Numbered from the stretch's first letter, positions 21,066 through 33,672 are shown. The stretch is 64,000 bases of DNA from Penicillium oxalicum (GCF_001723175.1 NC_064650.1:4154001-4218000), one strand, 5' to 3'. The notes: a model not told the origin generated them from the letters alone. Translations and numbers: made by a program.

Positions 21066-23010
21066 ATGTGGAACGATCGAAAAGTCGGCATTCTCGGTGG
21101 CGGTCAGCTTGGCCGCATGCTGGTGGAGTCCTGCAATCGTCTGAACATCCAGGCAAATGTTCTAGACGCGGAGAACTCCCCGGCCAAGCAGATCAGCTTC
21201 CACGATGGACATGTGACGGGCTCTTTCAAGGAGCGCGAGGCTGTCCGTCAACTGGCCAAGTCTTGCGATGTGATGACCGCCGAAATTGAACATGTCGACA
21301 CGTATGCTCTCGAAGAGGTCGCCTCCGAAGTCCAAGTTGAACCCAGCTGGCAAGCCATCCGAACCATCCAGAACAAATTCAACCAGAAAGAGCACCTGCG
21401 CCAGTATGGAATTCCGATGGCGGATCACCGCGAGCTGGTGAAGAACACACAGGAGGAATTAGCGGAGATTGGAGAACAATTGGGCTACCCCATGATGTTG
21501 AAGTCCAAGACTATGGCATATGACGGGCGTGGTGCGTGCCGGCGTCCATCCAAACAAATTGGGACTTGAAGCAATGTGCTAAAGCATCTGTGTCAGGTAA
21601 TTTCCGCGTGAACTCAAAAGCCGACATTCCTGAAGCTCTGGAAGCTCTCAAGGATCGGCCGCTGTATGCAGAGAAGTGGGCCTATTTCAAGATGGTTCGT
21701 GATCTGCTGAGGCATCGATTATCCCCCAGGTCTATAGAGTCGCGCAGAGTCTGACCAAGTTTGATTCCCTGCAGGAGCTGGCGGTCATGGTTATCAAGAC
21801 CAAGGACGAAGTTCTCTCTTACCCAACCGTGGAGACTGTGCAAGAGGACTCAATATGCAAACTGGTGTACGCACCAGCCCGGAATGTGTCCAACAAGATC
21901 AATGAAGAAGCTCAAGCTCTCGCTCGCAAGGCTGTTGCTGCCTTCGAGGGCAAGGGCGCTTTCGGCGTCGAGATGTTCCTGCTCGAAGATGACAGCCTCA
22001 TGCTGTGTGAAATCGCCAGCCGCATCCATAACTCTGGCCACTACACCATCGAAGGCTGCGCGCTGTCTCAATTCGATAGCCACATTCGCGCCATCTTGGA
22101 TCTGCCCATCCCCGCCAAGAGTCTTGAGATCCGTCAGCCTTCCATCATGCTGAACATTATCGGAGGCTCCGCTCCCGACACCCACCTCAAGGCTGCCGAG
22201 GCCGCTCTTTCCATTCCCAATGCGGCGATCCACCTCTACAGCAAGGGTGCCGCTAAGCCCGGTCGTAAGATGGGCCACATCACTGTCACCGCTGCCACCA
22301 TGCACGAGGCCGAGACCATGATTCAGCCGTTGATTGATGTTGTTGACAATATTCGTGCCCAGCGCACCGATATCAAGACCAAGGCTCAGCCCTCTGGCCC
22401 CTCGAAGCCTGCGCCTCAAGTGGCCGTCGTCATGGGCTCTGACAGCGACCTCAAGACCTTGGTGCCTGGTCTTAAGCTCCTGGAAAGCTACTTTGGTATT
22501 GTACCCGCCGTTGAGATTACCTCTGCGCACCGCACACCCGACTACATGGCCAAGTATGCTGCTGAAGCTGCGTCTCGCGGGATCAAGGTCATCATTGCCG
22601 CTGCCGGTGGTGCCGCTCATCTGCCCGGTATGGCAGCGGCACACACTGCCTTGCCTGTGATCGGTGTCCCCGTCAAGGGAAGCTCGCTCGATGGTGTGGA
22701 CAGTCTCTATAGCATTGTTCAGATGCCTCGTGGTAAGTCTTTCACGCTCCAGTACTTTTATCACATGTTCATTATTCTTGGTACACTAACTTTTTTTTCT
22801 CTTTTCAATCCAGGCGTCCCCGTTGCCACCGTGGGTATCAACAACAGTATCAATGCCGCCCTCCTGGCTGCCCGCATTGTTGGAGCTTTCGATCCTTCCA
22901 TCCAGCAAAAGGTCGAGGCATATGCCGAGGAGGCTCGTGCCGAGAACATGGAAAAGAAGGGAACCAAGTTGCGCGAGTTGGGATGGGAGAAGTACTTTGA
23001 ACAAATGTAA
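21066..23010 (+). CDS. ade2: Phosphoribosylaminoimidazole carboxylase (Ade2)
   Basis: Four exons (21066-21531, 21597-21694, 21775-22732, 22814-23010) encode 572 aa, the usual size of fungal Ade2. The N-terminal PurK-like ATP-grasp half has a Rossmann start ([13 protein letters not shown]), the TAEIEHVD motif, [13 protein letters not shown] across intron 1 and [16 protein letters not shown]. The C-terminal PurE-like half begins near residue 403 with [11 protein letters not shown] and contains [12 protein letters not shown] and [11 protein letters not shown]. The enzyme converts AIR to CAIR, step six or seven of purine synthesis, in the cytosol; ade2 loss gives red colonies in yeasts. Intron 3 (22733-22813, 81 nt) keeps the frame open and would add 27 residues between PRG and VPVATVGI if missed. 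Near certain. Confidence 0.96.
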
Positions 23011-24333
23011 TCTTAGCAGCCGCTAGAGAAAGGAGAGATGTAAGAGGACTTGAAAGATCCATGGCCTCAGGGGGTTCCAGACAAGTAGAACCCCCCAAAA
23101 AAGAGGAGAGGAATACCGGATTCTTTGATAAACTTGATGTACAGCGACGGGAGGGGCGTTAGAGTTAAGATGGTTATATGAGATTCAGGACAATGATGAA
23201 TGATATTTTGCAGCAGCAATCACTCTGCCACGGAGGATATAAGAGCCGCTCGCTCCAACGTGCCCACGGAAGTCAATGGATATCTATCATGTATCCGCTA
23301 TGTAGGTACTCAGAGGTAGATAGGTAGGTAGTACTAAGGTGAAACCTTTACACATAGGCGAATCACCCGCTCATTCTGAAGCAAACTCGACCCAGATCGA
23401 ATGCATTGAGATACATAGACCTATATGTCTTACTTATTCATAGAGTAGACACTGGATATACCTTATCAGCTCATCCGCTCAAAGCACCCCCGATCCGACC
23501 GGACCAGGCACGGAATCATTATATTTCATTCCACGTTCATACCCGGGCACCAGGGCTGGTACTGACTCACACCTAGAATGAGACACGAAACACGGAGAGT
23601 AGCTGTAAGGACCACAACAAGCAGTCAACGAATCAACTGCAAGGCGACTAGACAGACAAGATTGGATAATTAGTATGCTCTACATACTACTATTGCATGG
23701 AGACTCGTCAATTGTTTCCCGATCCCTAAAACTGTTCGAGCATAGTAGCCCTGGGATAGTATGAGGTCTTTATTTACGTTCTACTTCTATCATCCATGGA
23801 ATATCTTTCCTAAGTCATTGTTATCTGATGTCATTCCCTAGTATATGTGACTAACGCTCATATATAGTAAGGAGTATATAAATGTATACTGGTGCAAGAG
23901 CTGTAAGATTGAGAAGTCTTATAAAATAGTAGGACGAAAGAAGGTTTGGTGAAAGTAGGTAGATATTGAGTCGATAATGATTGATGCGATCCGCAATCTA
24001 TAGTGTTTGTGTGTGGCACACTAAAATGCAGATAACCGTATGTTCCCTTCCGCCGAACGCAGGCTAGATCTGTGCTTGATTTTGAAATCAACGAGAAAGT
24101 TAACACCTGGTACAGCTAATGAAATATCACACAAGAGTTCTGAATTACTACATCGCAACATTAGGCAGGTATGCATCAACAACGCTCGGATGGTGCTCAG
24201 CCGCTGCCCAACTAAAAAAAAATCTCCCCTACATTACAGAAGTAACATCACAAAGTCAGACCTAACAGCCAAAGCATACTTCACTTCGTAATCACTTTAA
24301 GCCCACTACCTACACCACACACCACACTTCAAA
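23011..24333. other. AT-richer intergenic stretch
   Basis: About 1.3 kb downstream of ade2 with no supported gene. Base composition is more AT-rich than the flanks, with repeated short words such as TAGGTAGGTA near 23315-23330 and TATATA motifs near 23870-23890. It might be an old degenerate element, but no terminal repeat or coding remnant is recognisable. Confidence 0.4.
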
Positions 24334-24840
24334 ATGCAAGAATCAAAGCTCCACCTCCGTGAACATATCATGAATCAAATCCCCAAGACCATCACCAATT
24401 TCTTCCTCCACACAACCGGTTTAGCCGCCATTCGCATACTCGGTGATATACCCAACAGCATCCTCGACCAGACTTGTTACCTGGACTCCATACGGCCATT
24501 TGTGTCCAAAATCGAAGAGTCTCTTCATGATTACCAACCAGATGCCCAGACACGCTTCCTCGCAGTAGACATATATCCTGGAAAACACTCTTATTTTGCG
24601 GTAGATGTCAACAATGTCGACTACGTCTATGAAAATGCTCATCGCGATTCGCCTCCAATCCCCGTTTATGTTCTTCGTCTATCGAGGAATGTAAATATTT
24701 TCAGAAAGAGAGAGGTAGATGGTACTATTGCTGAGAGGCTCGCGGAGATGCATAATGGGCATGGAAATGACCCCTTGCCGTTGGTGGATGATCATAATCA
24801 GATGATGTGGTATTCCAGGCCGCGTAGCCTTCCATCTTGA
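24334..24840 (+). CDS. Uncharacterised 168-aa protein
   Basis: A single uninterrupted frame in a gene-poor stretch. The predicted protein has an amphipathic N-terminus, a VDIYPGKHSYFAVDVNNVDY core rich in aromatic and hydrophobic residues, and a polar C-terminus (HNGHGNDPLPLVDDHNQMMW). It has no signal peptide, membrane span or motif I can name. Amino-acid composition is protein-like and the ATG has a reasonable context (CAAAATGC). Codon choice is more AT-rich than in neighbouring conserved genes, which would fit a young or poorly conserved gene, or chance. Moderate to low confidence that it is expressed. Confidence 0.4.
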   Translation: MQESKLHLREHIMNQIPKTITNFFLHTTGLAAIRILGDIPNSILDQTCYLDSIRPFVSKIEESLHDYQPDAQTRFLAVDIYPGKHSYFAVDVNNVDYVYENAHRDSPPIPVYVLRLSRNVNIFRKREVDGTIAERLAEMHNGHGNDPLPLVDDHNQMMWYSRPRSLPS

Positions 24841-25508
24841 CAACTTGCAGCTGGAGTATCTCGTGGGCTTGCGTCTTGTGATACTGCAGGTGCCAGAATC
24901 TCCTAGTCAAGCCTCACGGAAGCTTCCACCTAGGTCTACTAGGTAAGATCTGCGAACCTAAATCGATTCTTCTGCGAGAACCCAGAGTTAGAACCTAATT
25001 AGCAAACAGCTGCTCCATGTCCATATTCTACACACTTACTGCATCAGTCTGTGTCTATCGTCTGCAGTTGTCATTCACCCTTAAGATTGCAATGACGGAG
25101 TGGGAAAAAGATGAAATCCTTGGCTGCACATTACTCTGTCTCTTTCGCGGAAACGGAATCGCTTCTGATTTCAGCTAGCTAGAACATGTCCAGACTCGAA
25201 TAATCCATTTGTCAAGGAATAAATAAAATAAAGACAGTGGCGGTGATGGAGTTATCATTGAGATAGCCAAGATGAACCGTCAAAATCAATACACACTGAG
25301 GGTCGCTATGCACATCAAAAAACAAGACAAACTCCGCCTGTTGCAAAGAACAAGAACAAGAACACGAATGCTCAATACGGATATATCGCTGAGAGGACGA
25401 GCGAAAGAAGATAGGGACGAAACCCACAAAACAGAAGAAGGAACGGGCTGAATAAAGCCCGCACCAAAAATCACAAGATGAAAATTGAACGACATGGGGG
25501 TGAATGAA
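24841..25508. other. Intergenic
   Basis: About 670 bp between the 168-aa frame and the 3' end of the large disordered-protein gene. Nothing recognisable. Confidence 0.45.
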
Positions 25509-28412
25509 TCAGCGAATGCTTTGTCTCCAACGATCAATAAACTCCTGCTGCGCTGGGTTGACCGGTTGCGGAGCCATGTTTGGCCCACAGCCGGCGGGCA
25601 TGGCATATACCATGCCCCCGGGGACACCCATCATCATGCTGTTATATGCTTGCGCGGCCGGATAATTCATATTTCCGTAGGCATATGGTTGCTGGCCCAT
25701 CGGGTAGCCCCCGTAACCTTGCTGAGCTGTCGGGTTCAGAAGCAAAGACTGGGTCGACATCCTGCCTGCGTACTGTCCCGCGACGGCATTGCCATAGGGA
25801 AGAACATCGTGCGAGGCATGGCGAGCCAAGGAAGCCCGCTGTGCATGACGCAGCTGCGGGAGAGCGGCCATGCTTCGACTCGGATGCAAATCCCTTGCAG
25901 GATGGCCACGTGCAGGTCCGTTTTCCTTTTGCAGACGGAGCCGCCTCTGCGCCAAGGTTTCGTTCTCGGGGCCAGCTGCGGTGGATATTGGCTCTGCCTT
26001 TGGAGGCGCCGTTTCACTTTTGGAGTTGATTTCAGCAAGAACCTCGCTCGCAAAGTCACTCTCCGCAGGGTTTTGGCCACGCAACCTCCTCAGGCGTTCG
26101 GCCAAGGTCTCGCCTTCGTCTTCGCTGTCGGCCGCAGGCTCACCGGCGTCTGACACATGGACCTCGGCTTCGTGGACTGAAACGGGCTGCTTTTCCAGCA
26201 GGGGCTCTCCACGCAACCGGGCACGGCGCGTGCTCAGTGGCTCATTCTCCTCCAGTTGACGTCTTTCCATCAACCCAAGTGGTCGGTCTTCTTCGGCCGT
26301 GGGGGCTTGATCGGCATACAGCATGGCCAGCGGGACGTCGTCATCGTCGGGCGTGTCGCGATTGTTCCACGCCAGGGTGACCGGGCGTCGGCGTCTCTTG
26401 TCACTCTGTCTCTGTGCCAGGGCATCCATTTCCAGCAAGGTGGAATGCCCGCCCATGACCTGTGACGGAGTCGGAAGGAAGACCCTCTGCCTTTGTCTCA
26501 GCTCTTGCTTGCGAAGGTCCAGCTCAGCCAGGAGCGTGTTGGGCGGTCCCACGAATTCCACAAATCCTTGGTTCTCCTCCTCGTGCAGACCGCTTGTCAA
26601 CGAGTCACCCTCATCATCGCTCTCGCTCTCACTGGCCCCCTCGGAGCCATCCTCATTGTGAGACCGCGCACGGTCATCGTGCCGAGCCTGAGCCGCGGAT
26701 TGACCGCCGACCTGACCACGAGAGTGAAGGCTTAGACGTTGACCCATTGAAATTTGGGACGCGCGGTGGGCGGCTTGTTCAGCGTGATCTTTGTAGACGG
26801 TCTGGCGTTTCGGCTGATGGAAGACCTGTGAGCCCACGTGGCCTGCGAAGGGATGATCGGTGAAGGCCGAGACAGGTGCATAGGTGGAGGCGTCTAAGAT
26901 GCTGTCCAGAGTGGCCACTGCAGACTGCTGCTTAACGTCCACTTCCAGGGCGGTACTGGGCTTGTCGAAGAATAAGTTTGCGCGAAGATGGGGAGAAATC
27001 TTGGATTGCCGTTTGTCTTGTTCGTCGGGCCCCGAGCGATGTTGATCTGCACCCGGCAGCCAGAGCGCAGATTTTCTGTCCTCGGCGACGATGCTGGTCA
27101 GGAGTTCGGTGCGACGCTTTTCACGATCGGCAATTGGCCGGCGTGACAGTTTCGGCGGCAGGTTCAGCATTCGCGGGACCGGAGCCGGATAGTAGACCAT
27201 GTTCTGGCCCATCTGTGGCTCCTGGTACGGTTGCGGTCGGCTTGCAAGGGGTGGTTGTTGCAGGGACATCTGGCGTGTGGAATTCCCGCGGTCCAAGGGC
27301 GTGAAATGGACCCCGTCAAAGTCCGTGAAGAGTGTCCGCGCTTGCTGAAAGGTATCACCCGAGGCCGCGGAGGCTGGTCGGTCGGGGTCTTCCACCTCGT
27401 CATGCTCTGGAAGGTACTGATCATGGAGAGACTCGGAGGGTTCGTGCGCGTAGCTCGCATGGGATGGGATGGGGCCAGCATTCGACGCGGTGCGTGTGGG
27501 ATCAACGGCATGGCCGTCTTCGTCATGCCCGGGTTCCGACACCTGGCCGAGTCGTGATGCGCCGGAGACAGAGCGCTGACGGGTGGAAAACGTTGACGCA
27601 TGCGATGGCTGGATCATGGGGGAGAATGCTCCATTCCGCAGATTGATCGAGTTGGTCGCGGAGCTGCACGACCTTCTCTTCTGTTCCTGATCCATTTTGC
27701 GGATTTCACTTCCAATGTCGGCTGAACTGGAGCTCAGACGCTCCGCACTTTCTTCGAGACGGGCCACATTACCCACGTAGGCCCCCTGAGATGATTGCAG
27801 ATCAGGGATTGGATGGGTGATGGGAAGGTCACTGGAAGCACTGCGCAGAGGGGGTTCCGGAGAGGAAGAATGTCGCGCGACTGCTGTATTGAGTGGAGGA
27901 ATGCGGCGTGGACTCTGGTTTGACTGGGCGGATTGAAGTGATTCAAGTGACTGCGGCACCGGGGAAGAAGGGGAGGGATCGGCATCGTAATCATCCGCCT
28001 CCACGACATCGTAGCTCGTGGTGGTGATGGAGCGGATCATTGATCCGAGTCGGCCGAGGCTTGGCTGTTCGTGGCTGCTAGCGGCTTCTAGCGGCGCGCC
28101 GTCGAGGGAATGGTCGGCATTTGGAAGTTGATGAAAGACTTCTTGCATCGGGGAAGGAGTGCACGAGACCTCCGAATCGGAGTCGGATCCTGACGCAACC
28201 TCGTCGGCTTGGGCGACGGCGTTGTACGCCATGGTCTGCCCCGATGGGAGGACGATCCCAGGATCAACGACACGGTCGGGTTGGAAAATAAGTGGTCTGG
28301 TTGGGAGGTAAGGGGCAGGATGCTCATCTGCTGGAAAAATAGCAGTCAAAGTCTCACTGTCACACAAGAGATCCGACGAGGAGGTTCAGTGGGCCACACC
28401 AAGTCGAAGCAT
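25509..28412 (-). CDS. Large disordered protein with arginine-rich repeats
   Basis: The long exon 28330-25509 is coding (about 940 aa). Its upstream edge has a clear acceptor (GACTGCTATTTTTCCAG), so a first exon exists. The best candidate is 28412-28400 (ATG CTT CGA CTT G) with a 69-nt intron, giving 944 aa in all. The ATG at 28231 is an alternative start. The protein is rich in Ser, Pro, Gln, Glu and Arg and mostly disordered. A semi-conserved middle block (KISPHLRANLFFDKPSTAL) and a helix (LLAELDLRKQELRQRQRVFL) stand out. Three related Arg-rich motifs follow: EPLSTRRARLRG, ETLAERLRRLRG and ETLAQRRLRLQK. The C-terminal 90 residues are Met/Gly/Tyr/Gln-rich (prion-like) and end in FIDRWRQSIR. 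I do not recognise a named family; a conserved ascomycete regulatory or RNA-associated protein is possible. Confidence 0.7.
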
Positions 28413-31210
28413 CAATGGAAAAGAGAAAAAGAAGCAGGAAGAGAAGGAAAGAGTAGACATGAACCAGTAGATGAACACTTCATGAAACGGACCGATGGTG
28501 TCACTCTGCGTAGCTCTACCTCTGGACGTCTTTGCCTCTTTTCCGCTCAATAAAAAATGGAAAACACCACCAAAAAAGAAAAAGAAAAAGAAAAAGAAAA
28601 GAACCAGGAACAGAATAGGATCAAAAGTGGTTTTTCTTTTTTGTCTCTTTCTTTTTTGTGACAGGAACATTTGGGGGACTAACTTTTTGGGTCTTGGGGA
28701 AGACTCTGGACCCTTAGAAAGACTTTGGACTTTCTTGGGTCACGGAGGCGTTCAAGTGCTAAATTTGGGTGTCTTACCCACCCGAGTGTACCATCCACTC
28801 TGGAGCCCTCCATCTGCAGCTCCAACTCCAGCTGAGGTGCGGGCGCTCAGGTACCGGGGACTTGTACGGTTCCTGTGGAAGACAACCTTTTCCTCTTCGA
28901 TGCCGACCGTGGAAAACCTGGTGAACGTTGACGGCTGTACCACTTTTTGCTTGTTTGCCCTATTCTCCTCGTACTACTACCTCGTCCTACCTCGTGCCTG
29001 ATAAGTCCTGAAACCTGCTGCGTAAGTACCAGAAAAGAGTCAGTACGAAGTGGGCAATTCAAGCTACTGACAATCTGTACATGTAGCGTGGAGGTGAACT
29101 CTCTCTACAGCAGTATCACTACTCCCAGTGGTACATAGAACAGTCATGTACCAATCTTGTCGATCAATGTATAGGAGCATCACACCAGAGCTACTAGTAG
29201 TACCCACGTGAAAGTGGAATCCGAATATGGAAGGACATCCATCAGAAATCATCTTTTCTTCACGCCCTGTATTCTCCATGGCGTACACGTCTTAGTAGGC
29301 ATGTATGTTGTACCATCCAATGTATTACTACGCATCATCTCAATCTTGAAACTACTACTATCATGCGAATGAGATTTTTTGTACACCGTCAGATAAGCAT
29401 GGTCAGAAGCTTCCTAGAGAACCATGATAACTGAGGAGGCACGGTCCCCAACGGTACCGCAATTGCCATGATTCCCATCTCTAATCGAGTCCGCTCCAAT
29501 TTTCCAGCCAAGCCCACCAAGAAGAGTGAAGCTCAGGCCGATCAATTCGAGCGGCACCGGTTTCATCGCCGGGGGACCAGCTGCAAGCCCCCCCCTTCAA
29601 GTGGACACCAGAACGCTCTATCAAGCCTGGAAGCCCTGCTGGTAGCTTGTGCGCAGCAGATAAGATCCCTGGCGAGAAAAGAAAAATCAATAAACAGGCT
29701 CTCTGCCCCCGAGTGATTGGTCCAAAACCGGCTCCCAATCCTGTGCCAAGCCATCCATTGTGGCTTCCTGGTGGAATCTTCACCACGGAACAGCATCGAC
29801 AGCGCGTCATGGGGAAATTAAAACCGCGAGCTTTCTCATCCTCCTGCCCCCACCGTCACCGTGCGGTCGCCCTGTCTGCTGCCAAGTCAAAGAACCATGC
29901 AGCCTTATCAGGGTCGAAACGTGGGATGGAGTCAGAGAGGAATCCATTCCAATCCATTCCAGGGGTTGGACTGCGGGAGCCCAACCGAATAGTGAACCAC
30001 CCCTCCCCACCATTGACCAGTGCTCGACGACCATGAGAGTGCGAGAGTCTGAAGTGGAGTGGAGATGGATCCGATAAATACTAAATCAGGCAATTGGGTT
30101 TCCACGACAGTTGACGCACGGCCTACCGTGCCTGGTCTGGACCAGATGCAAAACTGACCGGAGCTTCGAAGAGCGGAAGAGCATTCAGGCTTTCACGACA
30201 TTGACAATAAGGTTCCGACCCCGGCACCAACACACAGGGGGTCTTACATCCAATGACGAGATAGGCGGCCCGATGGACTGGTGAGAATTCAATAAGAGAG
30301 AAAAATCTCGACTCGAAGTTTATGTTCCGAGATACTCCATGGGCGCATGCGATCAGACTCATACATTGGCTCTGACAGGAACCATCCAGCTGAAATTACA
30401 AAAGAAGCCACAGAGATAAGGTTCGCTCACGTGAATGCCATATGGACGGCCACTGATAGTTGCAGTACTACTCGGTAACATTTAGGATCGGTGTCTCCAA
30501 CGTACAATCTGGGTCATAGTCTGATCCACCCGCGTGTGGGTACAGAATCAAGGTGCAAATCAAATGAGGAGTAGGTATGCATACGTGCTTTCTTCAACCG
30601 ACACCTGTCAACCCAGGGTGGTGAACTGTCCGCTGCCACGAGCTACCGTCCTACTGTAGCTACCTGGTATCGGTGGCCTACTACCTACGAACTTGTGGTG
30701 CTATGTTGGTAAGGTGACTCAGATCCTGCTCGAATTCCCTGTGGGTGGACAGCTCGAGGTAGAGGTGCAGCTGTCGGTGCTTGGCTGATGGCAATGATCA
30801 ATTCCTTTACTATCATCAGTACAAGCATTTTCATGGTCACCCCAAATTAGGCATTAACTATACACAAAGAGAGGAAATGTTCCCCCCGAGTCGAGGTGGT
30901 GGCCTCTGTACACGCAGGCAGCGGGTTGAATCGCACATCAATTGCCTTCTGGTGTGAAGCCATTTGGGTTCGTTGTGTCGAGGCGTAAATCAGGAACATA
31001 GAAGAATGATCCAAAAAATGAAAATGAAGTTTATACAAACCGGGTCTGTCCCCATGGAGATGTCCATTGTACAAAAAGGCAGCGGCGACGGCCAAGTGCT
31101 CAAGAACCAGAAACAGAAAAAAAGGAAAAGAAAAGGACAATAAAAGCAAAATTAAGCAAGAACGACAGACAAATGATTTTGACACTCCACCTTTTGAACA
31201 CCTCATCCGA
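28413..31210. other. Long intergenic region upstream of the disordered-protein gene
   Basis: About 2.8 kb, too long for an ordinary fungal promoter, with no convincing gene in any frame. It holds the microsatellite at 28571-28601, a CACGTG at 29205-29210 and a palindromic TCACGTGA at 30427-30434. It ends at the 3' side of the acid phosphatase gene. Long 5' leaders or a non-coding RNA are possible, but nothing in the sequence shows either. Confidence 0.45.
28571..28601. repeat. (AAAAAG)n microsatellite
   Basis: Tandem AAAAAG units (about five) in the upstream region of the disordered-protein gene, followed on the same strand by poly-T/C blocks. Likely length-variable. Confidence 0.85.
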
Positions 31211-33146
31211 TCAAGGCTTGACAAAGGTCAAAAAGTCGAGAGACAGATCACTGAAGAAGCTGGCTCCCGCAACCTTCTCGGGATGGCCCGGGCGAGTCAC
31301 ATTGCAGTAGTCATTCCAGTTACCCGCCGCCTGACTCTTCTTCTTGATCAACGCCAAGTAATCAGACAACAGACAACTCTTCCCGGGGCCATTCTGACAA
31401 TTGGCCACAGGGTAGACTGCGTCGTTGAACAACACACGCACATACGTCTCATTACCCGAGCGATGCCCAGATCCAACCTGGCAGTTCATGGTCTCAAAGG
31501 CCACGGTGCCACGCATGGTGATGAAATGGGCGACATTGTAAAGGCGATGCTTAGGAACACGATCCAGGGGCAGAGGATCCTCATTGTCAAAGATGCCCAT
31601 GGCCGAGGTCATCTCGGCAATTTGATTATCGTTCAAAAAGGCCATGACCAGACGGGGGATATCGAAACAGCCACCATCGGCAGCAATACCGGTCTGCCCT
31701 GGGCCGGCACTCAGAAGGGTGAGAAGACTTTCCAGGAAAGGCAGGAAGAGATTGCGAGCGGGACCATCGGATCCTGGGCCTACGCCGTAATAGTAGCTCA
31801 AGTCTTGCGAATACGCATAGTGACGGAGTTCGTCCTCGGTAAACACACCACACCAGTTGCTGAGACGGCCAGTGATCTGACTTTCGTAGCCGCACAGATA
31901 GGGGAAGAACAGAATGTCTGACTCGGTGAAGGTGAGATTACCATGCACGAGCTTGTTGATGCGCTTCAAGGCCTTGGGAACCCATGTCGCATCGACTGAC
32001 AGGATGAAAGAGGGAAAAGAGACGTTCAAGTCAGTCACGGATCGTGCTTATTCAGAGGTAGAGGCCCCAGAATTCGGAGGAACTCACAGTCAGTCACATT
32101 ATTTCCACCGCTGGAGGTGGCGCCGAACTTGGGACACGAGTCCGAGGGGCCCAGGGAGTTGCCAATTGCGTTCACGGACCCAGTGGAGTTCACGCTCACA
32201 ACTGTGCCGTATGTGTCGGCAAACTCGTAGAGATAGCCTCGAACGAAGGCCCGGGCGGTTTGAACGACACGGGATTTGTTAATGGGATTCGCGTACTGAT
32301 TAGCCCAGACGTAGAAGGGATTGCCATCCTCATAAAAGTCCGGATCTATTGACGCGAGTTAGCTTTGCCAGGGACCATACAACATTATTGTTCTTGTGTG
32401 GTTCAATCGGGTTCCTACAGCGAGCGCGAAGTTGATATCCCAGATCAGAAGCCTAGCGAGATTTCCGTTTGGTGAGTTCTTCCTGAAGCTGCCAAGGACC
32501 ATATTTAAAAAAAAAAAAATCACGACGGATCCACCAACCTCCTTCCATCCGGTCATGGATTCTTGCGCAATTTGCAATTTCGGGTTGGTCAAAACAGGAG
32601 TCCAGTCCTTGATGAAGGACAAGGAGTCGCGGGCTTCAAAGTTGGAGCCATTGACGGCAATTTGGATCTAGAGAACGCATACTTTTTTTAGATTTCACGA
32701 CCACTTTGTACACGAGGAGTAAAACCTCCCCGACCTCAATCTGGGGCGCATTCAAAACAATACCTTGTCCTTGAGTGCGACCCATGCATTGTAGGATCCA
32801 GTGTCGGGAAAGCTAAATAGAAGCTATGGTCAGCGATCGGCTTCATCCATGCTGCAGAAATGTGCAACTGCGGGATTTGTTGAGCGTCGTCGTACCGACT
32901 TCCGTGTCTCACCACGTAGGCTGCCTGTTGCACGGTGCATTTCTTCGGTACCTCATTGTCCACTCCATTGACGTTGGGACCAGGAAAGTAGGGAGAGTTG
33001 GCCACCGAGTACGGCAGAGGGTTTGATGAGGTCTTGCTGGAAGGGAACACAATATCGTAGTCCGGAGCTAAGATTGTACTAGCTTGGCTCGTACCAGCAG
33101 CCAGAAGCAAGGAAGCGACGACACTTTTCGAGAAGAAGCTCGCCAT
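31211..33146 (-). CDS. Secreted histidine acid phosphatase (Pho5/phytase-like)
   Basis: Six exons (33146-32896, 32812-32764, 32667-32539, 32452-32419, 32345-32088, 31995-31211) encode 501 aa. An N-terminal signal peptide of about 22 residues precedes the mature part. The catalytic motif RHGSRFPDTG is rebuilt across intron 1, and LGYQLRARYPDFYEDG across two more introns. Many N-x-S/T sites suggest glycosylation. The C-terminal region (NETYVRVLFNDAVYPVANC, then GPGKSC) is typical of Pho5-type acid phosphatases. Such enzymes release phosphate from organic esters outside the cell. The usual HD proton-donor motif appears as FLNDNQ, keeping Asp but not His. The sphingomyelinase-like gene lies directly upstream on the same strand. 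A CACGTG element is found 205-210 bp before the start codon. Family certain; substrate unknown. Confidence 0.93.
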
Positions 33147-33672
33147 GATTCGGTCGAGCGCCGTAGAAAAGATTTGACCGTGAGTGTTGAATGCGGCTTT
33201 GCATGATCAATTTGAACTTGCGATTCATAGCTGCTATATACTCCCCAAATCCACTATGAGGCCCCCATCTTCCGAACCGACACTAGTCTCCGCTAGCTTT
33301 GTTCAGACGTGGTGGAGGCGCCGAAAGGTTTCCGGGGCCTATTACCGGCGCACGTGTGTAGCGGCAGCATTTAACCGAGATGAAAAAAAAATAAGACAAC
33401 GACTAACGGCGGAGACATATACTATCTCGGAGCTGGTGGCAGCTCTGTCGCATGGCTGGTTCCGCAATCTCGGGATGCGGGCCTGATATCCAAATGCCTC
33501 TTGACAGCCCAGAATAGGCCAATTACGAGACACAAATGAGAGAACGTGTGTACGAGAGTCATTCGGAACAATTTGCTCGTTTCATTGAATGAGAGTCTAG
33601 CATCGAACTTGGCATGAACGATCTAGATCCCGTATTACCTGTCTGTGAGGAGGAATTAAGATGCTATTCGCT
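33147..33672. promoter_or_regulatory. Acid phosphatase promoter region with CACGTG
   Basis: About 525 bp between the acid phosphatase start codon and the upstream gene's stop. CACGTG at 33351-33356 is the core site of Pho4/NUC-1-type bHLH factors, which switch on phosphatase genes when phosphate is low in yeast and Neurospora. Regulation here is inferred from motif and gene function. Confidence 0.55.

Noticed and set aside
21850..22764. 304-codon open frame antisense to ade2
   Set aside because: It lies fully within the strongly conserved PurK/PurE coding strand. Its His/Gly/Arg-rich composition is what a reverse frame of GC-biased third positions gives.
23011..24333. A degenerate, RIP-mutated transposon in AT-rich sequence
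   Set aside because: Composition is AT-richer, but no terminal repeats, target-site duplication or reverse-transcriptase/transposase remnant could be seen.
31067..31921. 284-codon plus-strand frame antisense to the acid phosphatase
   Set aside because: It overlaps the last exon of the phosphatase and has no recognisable domain.
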